Shown in pieces: positions 7,752 through 16,459 of a stretch of 54,038 bases of DNA. The first letter of the stretch is position 1. Each line of letters begins with the position of its first letter. The notes beneath the pieces were generated by a model that ran no database searches, was not told the origin of the DNA, and worked only from the letters and a program-made list of their open reading frames with translations. A program made the translations under genes and the position numbers. Source of the DNA: an uncultured Faecalibacterium sp. Lineage in GTDB: Bacteria; Bacillota; Clostridia; Oscillospirales; Ruminococcaceae. The stretch lies in NCBI GenBank assembly GCA_944386015.1, contig CALWZK010000008.1:1-54038 (forward strand). Direction: 5' to 3'.

Positions 7752-8510
7752 ATGGTACATTTTGTGGGCGCGGGGCCGGGAGCCCCGGATCTGCTGACCA
7801 TCCGGGGGGCCAAGCTCCTGTCCGGGGCCGGGTGCATCATCTATGCCGGCAGCCTGGTGAACCCGGCCATTCTGAGGATTGCCCCGGAGGGCTGCTCCAT
7901 CTACAACAGCGCCGAGATGACCCTGGAACAGGTGCTGGAGGCCATCCGCACCGCCGAGGCCGCCGGCCATGACACCGTCCGGCTCCACACCGGGGACCCC
8001 TGCGTCTACGGCGCCATCAAAGAACAGATGGACGCCCTGGACGCCGCCGGCATCCCCTGGGACGACACCCCCGGGGTGTCCAGCTTCTGCGGGGCTGCCG
8101 CGGCGGTGGGGGCCGAGTATACTCTGCCCGGGGTGAGCCAGAGCGTCATCATCACCCGGCTGGCGGGCCGCACCCCGGTGCCCGGGCGGGAGAGCCTGGC
8201 GTCCCTGGCCTCCCACGGCGCATCCATGGTGATTTTCCTGTCGGCGGGGATGCTGGACCAGGTCCAGGCCCAGCTGCTGCAGGGGGCCTACACCCCCGAC
8301 ACCCCCGCCGCCATCGTCTATAAGGCCACCTGGCCCGAGGAAAAAATCGTCCACTGCACGGTGGGCACCCTGGCGGCCCGGGGGGCCGAGGCGGGCATCC
8401 GCAAGACCGCCCTGATCCTGGTGGGGGATTTCCTGGGCCAGGGCGGGTACGAGCGCAGCAAGCTCTACGACCCCACCTTCACCACCGGATACCGGGAGGC
8501 TACCCAGTGA
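7752..8510 (+). CDS. cbiF: Cobalt-precorrin-4 C11-methyltransferase
   Basis: SAM-dependent methylation at C-11. 252 residues. The family N-terminus VHFVGAGPGAPDLLTIRG is followed by YAGSLVNP, LHTGDPCVYGAIKEQ and TPGVSSFCGAAAA, matching CbiF/CobM rather than the other methylases of the cluster. It starts four bases after the cbiL stop and ends in a GTGA overlap with cbiG. Confidence 0.93.
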   Translation: MVHFVGAGPGAPDLLTIRGAKLLSGAGCIIYAGSLVNPAILRIAPEGCSIYNSAEMTLEQVLEAIRTAEAAGHDTVRLHTGDPCVYGAIKEQMDALDAAGIPWDDTPGVSSFCGAAAAVGAEYTLPGVSQSVIITRLAGRTPVPGRESLASLASHGASMVIFLSAGMLDQVQAQLLQGAYTPDTPAAIVYKATWPEEKIVHCTVGTLAARGAEAGIRKTALILVGDFLGQGGYERSKLYDPTFTTGYREATQ

Positions 8511-9505
8511 ACCTCTACTATCTGGCCTTCAGCGGGCGGGGGCTGGCCCTGGCCCGGCGCCTGGCGGATGCCCTGGGGGGCGAGGCGGTGCGCTGCGGCG
8601 GCCCGGTGACCCTGGCAGGCTGGACGGCGGAACACTTTGCCCCGGGGGCGGGGCTGGTGTATGTGGGGGCCTGCGGCATCGCGGTGCGGGCGGTGGCCCC
8701 CCACCTCACCGCCAAGGACAAGGACCCGGCAGTGGTGGCCATCGACGAGCAGGGGCACTTTGCGGTGCCCCTGGTGTCGGGCCACCTGGGGGGCGCCAAC
8801 GCTCTGGCCCGGCAGATCGCCGCAGCCTGCGGGGCGGTGCCGGTGGTGACCACCGCCACCGACGCCGGGGGGTTATTCCCGGTGGACGACTGGGCCCGGG
8901 CCCAGGGCTGCGCCATCCCCGACACCAAGCGGATCAAGGCCTTTTCGGCGGCACTGCTGGCGGGCAAACCCCGCCGCATCCGCAGCGACTGGCCCATCGC
9001 CGGCACACCCCCCAAAGGGGTGGAGCTGGTGACAGGTGACACCCCCTGCGACGCCGCCCTCTCCTTCACCGACCCGGGCCCCGGCATCCTCTGGATGGTG
9101 CCCCGGATCGTGACGGTGGGCATCGGCTGCCGCCGGGGGGTCACGGCCGCCCGGCTGGAAGAAGCCCTGACCGCAGCCCTGGCTGGGGCGGGCATCCCCG
9201 TCCAGGCGGTGGCGGCTGTCTGCACCATCGACCGCAAGGCCGATGAGCCGGGCCTTTTGAAACTGTGCCAGACCCGCCGCTGGCCCCTGCGGATTTACAC
9301 CGCAGATCAGCTGAACCAGGTGGAAGGCACCTTCACCCCCTCGGCCTTTGTGGCCCGGACAGTGGGGGTGGACAACGTCTGTGAGCGGGCCGCCGTGCTG
9401 GGTGCGGCGGGGGGCCCGCTGCTGTTACCCAAACAGGCCGGGGACGGCGTCACGCTGGCCCTGGCCCGGATGGCCTTTGGGCCGGATTGGAAGTGGAACC
9501 AATGA
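8507..9505 (+). CDS. cbiG: Cobalt-precorrin-5A hydrolase
   Basis: Opens the lactone ring of cobalt-precorrin-5A and releases the two-carbon fragment, a step specific to the oxygen-independent route. 332 residues: an N-terminal domain with YVGACGIAVRAVAPHL and the conserved VSGHLGGANALA run, and a C-terminal CobE-like domain starting near VGIGCRRGV. GTG start overlapping the cbiF stop; ends in an ATGA overlap with cbiH. Confidence 0.92.
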   Translation: MNLYYLAFSGRGLALARRLADALGGEAVRCGGPVTLAGWTAEHFAPGAGLVYVGACGIAVRAVAPHLTAKDKDPAVVAIDEQGHFAVPLVSGHLGGANALARQIAAACGAVPVVTTATDAGGLFPVDDWARAQGCAIPDTKRIKAFSAALLAGKPRRIRSDWPIAGTPPKGVELVTGDTPCDAALSFTDPGPGILWMVPRIVTVGIGCRRGVTAARLEEALTAALAGAGIPVQAVAAVCTIDRKADEPGLLKLCQTRRWPLRIYTADQLNQVEGTFTPSAFVARTVGVDNVCERAAVLGAAGGPLLLPKQAGDGVTLALARMAFGPDWKWNQ

Positions 9506-10233
9506 ACAAAGTCTATGTAGTGGGTCTGGGCCCCGGCGGCGCCCAGGGGATGACGGCGGCGGCCCGCACCGCCCTGGAACAGGCCGATGTCATCTGCGGC
9601 TACACCGTCTATCTGGATCTGGTGGCCCCCCTGTTCCCGGGCAAGGAGATGCGCTCCACCCCCATGACCAAAGAGGTGGACCGGTGCCGCATGGCCCTGG
9701 AGCTGGCCGCCGGGGGGCGGACTTCGGCCCTGGTGTGCAGCGGGGACGCGGGGGTCTACGGCATGGCCTCCCCCCTGCTGGAACTGGCAGGGGAGTACCC
9801 TGACGTGGAGGTGGAGGTGATCCCCGGCGTGACGGCGGCCCTGGCAGGGGCGGCGGTGCTGGGTGCGCCTTTGGGCCACGACTTCTGCATCGTCTCCCTG
9901 TCCGACCTGCTGACCCCCTGGAAGGTCATCGAAAAGCGGCTGCGGGCGGCTGTGGCGGGGGATTTCATCCTCTGCCTGTATAACCCCGCCTCCCGCCACC
10001 GGAAAGACCACCTCCGCCGGGCCTGTGAGATCCTGCTGGATGCGGGGCTTTCCCCCGACACTGCCTGCGGCTGGGTGCGGAACATCGGCCGGGAGGGCCA
10101 GACCTCCCAGCTGCTGACCCTGGCCCGGCTGCGGGATGCCCAGGTGGATATGTTCACCACCGTCTTTGTGGGCTCCACCCGCACCAAAATCCAGGACGGC
10201 CGCCTGCTGACCCCCCGGGGGTACCGGGCATGA
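9502..10233 (+). CDS. cbiH: Cobalt-precorrin-3B C17-methyltransferase
   Basis: Methylates C-17 and contracts the ring to the corrin size. 243 residues: VVGLGPGG near the N-terminus, CGYTVYLDLV, SGDAGVYGMA and the C-terminal half with LYNPASRHRKDHLRRA, diagnostic for CbiH/CobJ. Start chosen at the ATG that overlaps the cbiG stop (ATGA). Confidence 0.93.
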   Translation: MNKVYVVGLGPGGAQGMTAAARTALEQADVICGYTVYLDLVAPLFPGKEMRSTPMTKEVDRCRMALELAAGGRTSALVCSGDAGVYGMASPLLELAGEYPDVEVEVIPGVTAALAGAAVLGAPLGHDFCIVSLSDLLTPWKVIEKRLRAAVAGDFILCLYNPASRHRKDHLRRACEILLDAGLSPDTACGWVRNIGREGQTSQLLTLARLRDAQVDMFTTVFVGSTRTKIQDGRLLTPRGYRA

Positions 10234-10982
10234 GGGGGATTGTCCTGTTCAGCGGCACCACCGAAGGCCGGACATTATCCCACCAGCTGGCGTCGGAGGG
10301 GGTGCCGGTGACGGTGTGCGTCGCCACCGAGTATGGCCGCACCGAGCAGGGCCAGGCGCCGGGGATCACCGTCCACACCGGCCGGATGGAGCCGGCTGAA
10401 ATGGCGGCGCTGTTGGCGGGGGCGGCCCTCTGCGTGGACGCCACCCATCCCTATGCGGCCCTGGTCAGCGCCAACATCCGCGCTGCCTGTGAAGAGGCGA
10501 AAGTGCCCTGCCTGCGGCTGCTGCGGCCCGCCAGCCCTCTGCCTGCCGGAGCCCTCACCGCTGCCAGCGCCGCAGAGGCCGCCCGGCTGCTGGCGGATAC
10601 CGAGGGCAATATCCTGCTGACCACCGGCGCCAAGGAGCTGGCCGCCTTTGCCCCTCTGGGGGGCGGGCGGCTGATCGCCCGGGTGCTGCCCAGCCACGCC
10701 GGGCTGTCTGCCTGTGAGGCGGCGGGCATCCCGGCCCACAACATTGTGGCCATGCAGGGGCCCTTCAGCCGGGAACTGAACGAGGCCATCCTCCGGCAGT
10801 TTTCGGTGCGCTATCTGGTGACCAAGGACGGCGGCGAAGCCGGGGGCTTTTCGGCCAAGGCCGAGGCGGCGGCAGCGGCAGGGGCCGCCCTGGTGGTGAT
10901 CCGCCGCCCCGCCGACGCCGGGCTGACCTATCAGGAAGTGCTGGAACAGTGCAGAAAGGCGGCGTCAACATGGAACAAGTGA
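10230..10982 (+). CDS. cbiJ: Cobalt-precorrin-6A reductase
   Basis: NAD(P)H-dependent reduction of the macrocycle. 250 residues with the N-terminal signature LFSGTTEGR, then CVDATHPYA and the mid-protein LLTTGAKELAAF. A C-terminal segment VTKDGGEAGGFSAKAEAA is typical of CbiJ/CobK. ATGA overlap with cbiH; its 3' end overlaps the start of cbiET by 13 bases. Confidence 0.92.
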   Translation: MRGIVLFSGTTEGRTLSHQLASEGVPVTVCVATEYGRTEQGQAPGITVHTGRMEPAEMAALLAGAALCVDATHPYAALVSANIRAACEEAKVPCLRLLRPASPLPAGALTAASAAEAARLLADTEGNILLTTGAKELAAFAPLGGGRLIARVLPSHAGLSACEAAGIPAHNIVAMQGPFSRELNEAILRQFSVRYLVTKDGGEAGGFSAKAEAAAAAGAALVVIRRPADAGLTYQEVLEQCRKAASTWNK

Positions 10983-12166
10983 CTTTGGTGGGGCTGGGGG
11001 CCTCGGCGGCCACCCTCACCGCAGAGGGGGAAAAGGCCCTGCGGGCCGCCGCCCGGATTGTGGGGGCCAGGCGTCTGCTGGACGCCCTGCCCCCGGATTA
11101 CACCGCCCAGCGGGTGGCCGCCGCCCGGTATGAGGATGTGCTGGCGGCGGTGCTGGCATCTCCCGGGCCCTGCGCGGCCCTCTACAGCGGGGATACCGGC
11201 TTTTATTCAGGGGCGGCGGGCCTGCTGGAACGTCTGGCCCAAAATGGAATCCCCGCCAAAGTGGTGCCGGGGATTTCCAGCGTCCAGCTGCTGGCGGCCC
11301 GGCTGGGCCGGCCCTGGCAGGACTGGAAGCTGGTGTCGGCCCACGGCACCGGCTGCGACCCGGTGGCCGCCGTCTGCGGGGGCCGGCCGGTGTTTTTCCT
11401 CACCGGCGGCAAGGGCACCGGCCCCGCCGACCTCTGCGCCCGTCTGGCCCAAGCAGGCCTGGAAGACCTGCCGGTGACGGTGGGGGAGAACCTGGGCTGC
11501 CCCGATGAGGCCCTCACCAGCGGCACAGCCGGTGAGCTGGCAAAGCGGGCCTTCGGGCCCCTGGCGGTGCTGCTGGCCCAGCCGGCCCCCCGGGCCGCTG
11601 CCCGCACCCCCGGCTGGCCCGACGGCACTTTCACCCGGGCCGAGGCCATCCCCATGACCAAACAGGCCATCCGGGCCCAGGCCCTGGCCCAGCTGGCTCT
11701 CCGCCCCGGGGAGACCGCCTGGGACGTGGGGGCAGGCACCGGCAGTGTCAGCCTGGAGCTGGCCTTTGCCAACGGGGGCGCCCCGGTGTATGCGGTGGAG
11801 TGCCTGCCCGAGGCCTGCGCCTTGATCGAAGAAAACCGCCGCCGGCTGGGGGGCTGGAACATCCGTGTGGTGGAGGGCAAAGCCCCGGAAGCCCTGGCGG
11901 GCCTGCCCGCCCCCGACGCCGTCTTCATCGGCGGCACCCGGGGCCAGCTGGAACCCATCCTGGCGGCGGCCTGGCAGGCCAACCCCGACGCCCGGGTCTG
12001 CATCACGGCGGTGACGGTGGAAACCCTGGCCGCCGCCGTGGCGGGGATCACCGCCCTGGGCCGGAAAGCCCAGGTCACCCAGATCGGGGCGGCCCACACC
12101 GGGGAGGGCAAAATCCACCTGCTGCGGGCCGAAAACCCCATCTTCCTCATCACCGCCCATGGATAA
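10970..12166 (+). CDS. cbiET: Cobalt-precorrin-6B C5- and C15-methyltransferase/decarboxylase (CbiE-CbiT fusion)
   Basis: One 398-residue protein combines two activities. Residues about 1-200 are the CbiE tetrapyrrole methylase (VGLGASAATLT, YSGDTGFYSGA, VPGISSVQLLA). Residues about 215-398 are CbiT with the Rossmann SAM motif WDVGAGTGSVSLELA; CbiT also decarboxylates the acetate side chain. This is the CobL-type arrangement. AAAGGCGG precedes the ATG. Confidence 0.93.
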   Translation: MEQVTLVGLGASAATLTAEGEKALRAAARIVGARRLLDALPPDYTAQRVAAARYEDVLAAVLASPGPCAALYSGDTGFYSGAAGLLERLAQNGIPAKVVPGISSVQLLAARLGRPWQDWKLVSAHGTGCDPVAAVCGGRPVFFLTGGKGTGPADLCARLAQAGLEDLPVTVGENLGCPDEALTSGTAGELAKRAFGPLAVLLAQPAPRAAARTPGWPDGTFTRAEAIPMTKQAIRAQALAQLALRPGETAWDVGAGTGSVSLELAFANGGAPVYAVECLPEACALIEENRRRLGGWNIRVVEGKAPEALAGLPAPDAVFIGGTRGQLEPILAAAWQANPDARVCITAVTVETLAAAVAGITALGRKAQVTQIGAAHTGEGKIHLLRAENPIFLITAHG

Positions 12167-12181
12167 AAGGAGGCTGCGGCC

Positions 12182-13546
12182 ATGGAAAATCCAATGATTC
12201 CCCAGCTGATGGCGGCGGCCCCCGCCTCGGGCAGCGGCAAGACCACGGTGGTCTGCGCCCTGCTGCGGGCGCTGCGCCGCCGGGGCCTCGACCCCTGCGC
12301 CTTCAAGTGCGGCCCCGACTACATCGACCCCATGTTCCACCGGGCGGCCCTGGAAGTGCCCAGCTGCAACCTGGACCTCTATTTGACCGACCCGGCCCGG
12401 CTGCGGCAGCTGTACAGCGCCCACCTGGCGGGCCACGGGGCGGCGGTGGTGGAGGCCGCCATGGGCTACTACGACGGCGCCGGCCTCACCGATGCCGCCA
12501 GCGGCTGGCAGACCGCAGACACCCTGGGCCTGCCGGTGCTGCTGGTGGTGCGGCCGGGGGGCGCCAGCCTGACGTTAGCGGCCCAGATCAAAGGGCTGCA
12601 GGCCTTCCGCCCCGACAGCCATCTGGCCGCCATCCTGCTGAACGGCTGCTCGGCCTCCTACGCCGACCGGCTGGCCCCCCTGCTGGAGCGGGAAACGGGG
12701 CTGCCGGTGGTGGGCTGCCTGCCCACGCTGGAAGCAGCCCGGCTGCCCAGCCGCCACCTGGGGCTGTACACCGCCGGGGAAATCCAGGATTTGTCCCCCC
12801 GGCTGGACGCCCTGGCCGACGCCCTGGAAGCCGGCGCCGACCTGGACAAGCTGCTGGCGGTCTGCCGGCGCCCCGCCCCGGTTTCCGCACCGGCCCAGGC
12901 TGCGCCGGTGCGGGCCCGGATTGCGGTGGCCCGGGACGAGGCCTTCTGCTTCTGCTACCCCGAGACCCTGGAAACCCTGGCCCGGGCGGGGGCGGAGTGT
13001 GTCTTTTTCAGCCCCATGCGGGATGCTGCCCTCCCTGAGGCCGACGCCCTCTACCTGCCGGGGGGCTACCCCGAGCTGTACGCCGAGGCCCTCAGCAAAA
13101 ACGCACCCCTCCGCCGGGCCGTGGCCGCGGCGGTGGCTGCCGGCATGCCCACGGTGGCCGAGTGCGGGGGCTTCCTCTACCTGGGGCAGACCCTGGCGGA
13201 TGAGGCCGGCAGCGTCTGGCCCATGGCGGGGGTGCTGCCGGGGGATGGCTTCCGGGCGGGGCGGCTGGTGCGGTTCGGCTATGCCGACCTCACCGCCCGT
13301 GAGGACAGCCTGCTGTTCCGGGCGGGGGAGCGGGTGCCGGTCCATGAGTTCCACCACTGGGACTCCACCTGCCCCGGTGACGCCCTGGAGGCAGAAAAGC
13401 CGGACGGCCGCCGGTGGCGCTGCGGGTTTGCAGGGCCCCGGCTGTACGCCGGCTTTCCCCATTTGTACCTGGCCGGCCGGCCCCGGCTGGCTGAGCGGTT
13501 GGTTTCGGCGGCCGCCGCCTGGCGAAAGGAGAGAGGCAAGGAATGA
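12182..13546 (+). CDS. cbiA: Cobyrinate a,c-diamide synthase
   Basis: ATP- and glutamine-dependent amidation of the a and c side chains. 454 residues: dethiobiotin-synthetase-like ATPase with P-loop ASGSGKTT (about 15-22), CGPDYIDP and GYYDGAG, then a class I glutamine amidotransferase domain with nucleophile Cys in VAECGGFLYL. AAAGGAGG stands upstream. Ends in an ATGA overlap with cobT. Confidence 0.94.
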   Translation: MENPMIPQLMAAAPASGSGKTTVVCALLRALRRRGLDPCAFKCGPDYIDPMFHRAALEVPSCNLDLYLTDPARLRQLYSAHLAGHGAAVVEAAMGYYDGAGLTDAASGWQTADTLGLPVLLVVRPGGASLTLAAQIKGLQAFRPDSHLAAILLNGCSASYADRLAPLLERETGLPVVGCLPTLEAARLPSRHLGLYTAGEIQDLSPRLDALADALEAGADLDKLLAVCRRPAPVSAPAQAAPVRARIAVARDEAFCFCYPETLETLARAGAECVFFSPMRDAALPEADALYLPGGYPELYAEALSKNAPLRRAVAAAVAAGMPTVAECGGFLYLGQTLADEAGSVWPMAGVLPGDGFRAGRLVRFGYADLTAREDSLLFRAGERVPVHEFHHWDSTCPGDALEAEKPDGRRWRCGFAGPRLYAGFPHLYLAGRPRLAERLVSAAAAWRKERGKE

Positions 13547-14625
13547 AGACTTGGAATTCTGTCAAAGAGCTGGTGGAGGCCGCCTCGGCCCCCGCTGATG
13601 AAGCCGCCCGGGCCGAGGCCCACCGGCACTGGGCCAGCCTGGCCCACCCCCTGGGGAGCCTGGGCCTGCTGGAAACCATGCTGGAAGACGCCGCCGCCCT
13701 CACCGGCAGCGCCCATTTGAACTTTGACAAGCGGGTGGTGCTGCTGCTGTGCGCCGACAACGGGGTGGTGGCCCAGGGGGTCACCCAGACCGGCCCCGAG
13801 GTCACCGCCGCGGTGGCCCGGGGGTTCGCGGCGGGGGAGAGCCCCGTCTGCCGGATGGCCGCCGCCGCCCGGTGCGCCGTGGTGCCGGTGGATATGGGAA
13901 TCCTGAATTTCCCCGGGGTGCCGGGGGTGCTGGACCGGCGGGTGGGCAACGGCACCGGGGATATCACCCGGGGCCCCGCCATGACCCGGGCCCAGGCCCA
14001 GCAGGCCATCCTCACCGGAGCGGCCCTGGCAGCGGAGCAGGCTGCCGCCGGGGTCAGCCTGCTGGCCACCGGGGAGATGGGCATCGGCAACACCACTACC
14101 TCGGCGGCGGTGGCCTGCACTTTGCTGGGCCGCCCGGCGGAGGATTTTGTGGGCCGGGGGGCAGGTTTGTCCGACGCGGGTCTTGCCCGCAAGCGGGAGG
14201 CCGTCCGCCGCGCCCTGGAAGTCAACCGCCCCGACCCCGCCGACCCCCTGGATGTGCTGGCCAAGGTGGGGGGCTTTGACCTTGCGGGGCTGTGCGGGGT
14301 GTTCCTGGGGGGCGCGGCCTGCCGGGTGCCGGTGCTGGCCGACGGCCTCATCAGCACGGTGGCGGCCCTGTGTGCCGTGCGCCTGTGCCCCGGGGCCTCC
14401 AAGGCGGTGTTCGCCAGCCATGTGTCCGCCGAGCCGGCGGGCCACGCGGTGCTGGACGCCCTGGGCAAGCAGCCCCTCATCACCGCCGGGATGCGGCTGG
14501 GGGAGGGCACCGGCGCGGTGGCCTCCATCCCCCTGTGGGATATGGCCCGGGCGGTGTATGCCGAGAGCTACAGTTTTGAGACCTGCGGGGTGGAGGCCTA
14601 CCAGCCCCAGGGAAAGGGTGAGTGA
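13543..14625 (+). CDS. cobT: Nicotinate-nucleotide:dimethylbenzimidazole phosphoribosyltransferase
   Basis: Activates the lower-ligand base to its alpha-riboside phosphate. 360 residues, normal length. Family landmarks: LGSLGLLE near 45, CADNGVVAQGVTQTG, VDMGIL, GTGDITRGPAM, ATGEMGIGNTTTSAAV and the C-terminal MRLGEGTGA with the catalytic Glu. The presence of cobT with cobU and cobS means a complete nucleotide-loop assembly set. Confidence 0.95.
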   Translation: MKTWNSVKELVEAASAPADEAARAEAHRHWASLAHPLGSLGLLETMLEDAAALTGSAHLNFDKRVVLLLCADNGVVAQGVTQTGPEVTAAVARGFAAGESPVCRMAAAARCAVVPVDMGILNFPGVPGVLDRRVGNGTGDITRGPAMTRAQAQQAILTGAALAAEQAAAGVSLLATGEMGIGNTTTSAAVACTLLGRPAEDFVGRGAGLSDAGLARKREAVRRALEVNRPDPADPLDVLAKVGGFDLAGLCGVFLGGAACRVPVLADGLISTVAALCAVRLCPGASKAVFASHVSAEPAGHAVLDALGKQPLITAGMRLGEGTGAVASIPLWDMARAVYAESYSFETCGVEAYQPQGKGE

Positions 14626-14626
14626 G

Positions 14627-15154
14627 ATGCTGACGCTGGTGATTGGGGGCTCGGCCTCGGGCAAAAGCGCCTTCGCCGAGGACTTGATCCTCAAGGCCGG
14701 ACCGGGGCCCCGGTACTACCTGGCCACCATGGAACCCATGGACAGTGAGTGCCGGGCCCGGATTGACCGCCACCGGGCCATGCGGGCCCAGAAGGGCTTC
14801 AAGACCATCGAGCAGTATACCAACCTGGCAGGACTGACTCTGCCCCGGCGGGGGGCGGTGCTGCTGGAGGATTTGGGCAACCTGGCGGCCAACGAGCTCT
14901 ACAGCCCGGCGGGGGCCGGGCCGGAAAAGGCCCTGGCGGCCATTCTGACGGGAATCGACAGGCTGGGGGTACAGTGCCGCGCACTGGTGGTGGTCTCCAA
15001 CGAGATCTTTGCCGGCGGGCGGGACTATGCCCCGGGCACCGAAACCTATCTGAGCCTGATGGCCCGGGCCCACCGTGCCATTGCTGCCCGGGCCGATCAG
15101 GTGTACGAGGTGGTCTGCGGGCTGCCTTACGGGTACAAGGGGGATGTCAAATGA
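14627..15154 (+). CDS. cobU: Adenosylcobinamide kinase / adenosylcobinamide-phosphate guanylyltransferase
   Basis: Phosphorylates cobinamide and then attaches GMP. 175 residues: P-loop GGSASGKS at 7-14, a YLATMEP segment, and His49 in RIDRHR, in the position of the guanylylated His of the family. The VVSNEIF and VVCGLPYGYKG segments close the protein. ATG two bases after the cobT stop; ends in an ATGA overlap with cobS. Confidence 0.9.
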   Translation: MLTLVIGGSASGKSAFAEDLILKAGPGPRYYLATMEPMDSECRARIDRHRAMRAQKGFKTIEQYTNLAGLTLPRRGAVLLEDLGNLAANELYSPAGAGPEKALAAILTGIDRLGVQCRALVVVSNEIFAGGRDYAPGTETYLSLMARAHRAIAARADQVYEVVCGLPYGYKGDVK

Positions 15155-16095
15155 ACAAGGAAAAACTGTCGAATCTCGGGGCCCGGTGCCGCGCCGGCCT
15201 GGCCAAAGCGGGGGCCGGCCTGGCCAAGGCAGGGACAGCCCTGAAAGCCGGGGCCGGCAAAGCCCTGGCCTTTTTGAAGGGCATCCGGGGCAAACTGCCG
15301 GCGGTGCCGCTGCCGGGTTGGCTGCGTATGGCCGGCCAGACGGTGGCGGTGGCCTTCGGGATGTTCTCGGCGGTGCCGGTGCCCCAGCCCCTGTGGAACG
15401 AGCGGAACATGCGCTACGCCCTCTGCGCCTTCCCCCTGGTGGGGGTGGTGTGCGGGGCCGCCGCCGGGGTCTGGGGCTGGATGTGCACTGCCTGGGATCT
15501 GCCGGTGCTGCTGCGGGCGGGGGTGTTCTGCCTGCTGCCGGTGTGGATCACCGGGGGCATCCATCTGGACGGCTTTGCCGACACCAGCGACGCCCTGGCC
15601 AGCTATGGGGATAAAGAAAAACGCCTTTCCATCCTGAAGGACTCCCACTGCGGGGCCTTCGCGGTGATCCGGCTGTGCGGCTGGTTTGTGCTGGATTTCG
15701 CCCTGTGGGGGACGCTGGATCTGAGCCCCCGGGCGGTGGGCTGCGTCCAGATCGGCTATGTGCTGGAGCGGGCCATCTCGGGCTGGGCGGTGGCATCCCT
15801 GCCCCTGGCCAAGCACAGCGGCCTGGCCTATACATTTTCCACCGCCGCCGACCGGCAGCGGGTGAAAAACATCCTCACCGGGGTGATTTTGGTGCTGTCC
15901 ATGCTGCTGGTGGGGGTGGGCCGCATTTGGGGCTGGGCCATGCTGGCGGCAGCCCTGGCGGCTTTGTGGCGGTATACCGTGGTTTCCCGGCGGGATTTCG
16001 GCGGCATCACCGGCGACCTGGCGGGGTGGTTTTTGCAGCGGTGCGAACTGTGGATGCTGGCAGCCCTGGCGGCTGCCCAGCTGGCGGGCCTTTGA
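15151..16095 (+). CDS. cobS: Adenosylcobinamide-GDP ribazoletransferase with N-terminal extension
   Basis: Membrane enzyme joining adenosylcobinamide-GDP to alpha-ribazole (phosphate) to give cobalamin (phosphate). 314 residues, longer than the usual 240-260. The conserved core begins near 62, with FSAVPVP, then GGIHLDGFADTSDAL and the DSHCGAFAV motif, and several membrane spans. The extra first 60 residues are Ala/Gly/Lys-rich with near-repeats AGLAKAG and ALKAGAGKAL, probably an amphipathic helix. ATG overlaps the cobU stop. Confidence 0.92.
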   Translation: MNKEKLSNLGARCRAGLAKAGAGLAKAGTALKAGAGKALAFLKGIRGKLPAVPLPGWLRMAGQTVAVAFGMFSAVPVPQPLWNERNMRYALCAFPLVGVVCGAAAGVWGWMCTAWDLPVLLRAGVFCLLPVWITGGIHLDGFADTSDALASYGDKEKRLSILKDSHCGAFAVIRLCGWFVLDFALWGTLDLSPRAVGCVQIGYVLERAISGWAVASLPLAKHSGLAYTFSTAADRQRVKNILTGVILVLSMLLVGVGRIWGWAMLAAALAALWRYTVVSRRDFGGITGDLAGWFLQRCELWMLAALAAAQLAGL

Positions 16096-16120
16096 GCCCA
16101 TTGAGAGGGGAGAGGCAAGG

Positions 16121-16459
16121 ATGATGCTGATTACCGGCCCGCTGTGGAGCGGGAAACGGGCCTTTGCCTGCCAGGCCCTGGGCTGCACCCGGGAGGAACT
16201 GTCCGCCCGGGCGGTATGGGATGCCCAGGACCTGGCGGCGGGCTGTGATGACCTGGCCGCCCTGGCCGACAAGCTGGCGGGCCATGAGGCAGTGATCATG
16301 ACCGAAGTGGGGGGCGGGGTTGTGCCCATGGACCCGGCCCAGCGGGCCGCCCGGGAGGCGGCGGGCCGTCTGGCCTGCCTGCTGGCAGACCGGGCCGACT
16401 GTGTGGTGCGGGTGTTCTGCGGGCTCCCGCTGGTACTGAAAGGAGCATACAGGCAGTGA
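16121..16459 (+). CDS. Mini CobU-like protein
   Basis: 112 residues related to the two ends of CobU, lacking the middle. It keeps a P-loop-like GPLWSGKR (6-13) and the C-terminal TEVGGGVVPMDP (61-72) and FCGLPLVLKG. The region carrying the guanylylated His is missing. The cobU gene in this cluster has the opposite pattern: it has the His but lacks the EVG..VP run. The two may work together or divide kinase and transferase roles; that is inference. GAGAGGCAAGG precedes the ATG; GTGA overlap with cobC. Confidence 0.75.
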   Translation: MMLITGPLWSGKRAFACQALGCTREELSARAVWDAQDLAAGCDDLAALADKLAGHEAVIMTEVGGGVVPMDPAQRAAREAAGRLACLLADRADCVVRVFCGLPLVLKGAYRQ

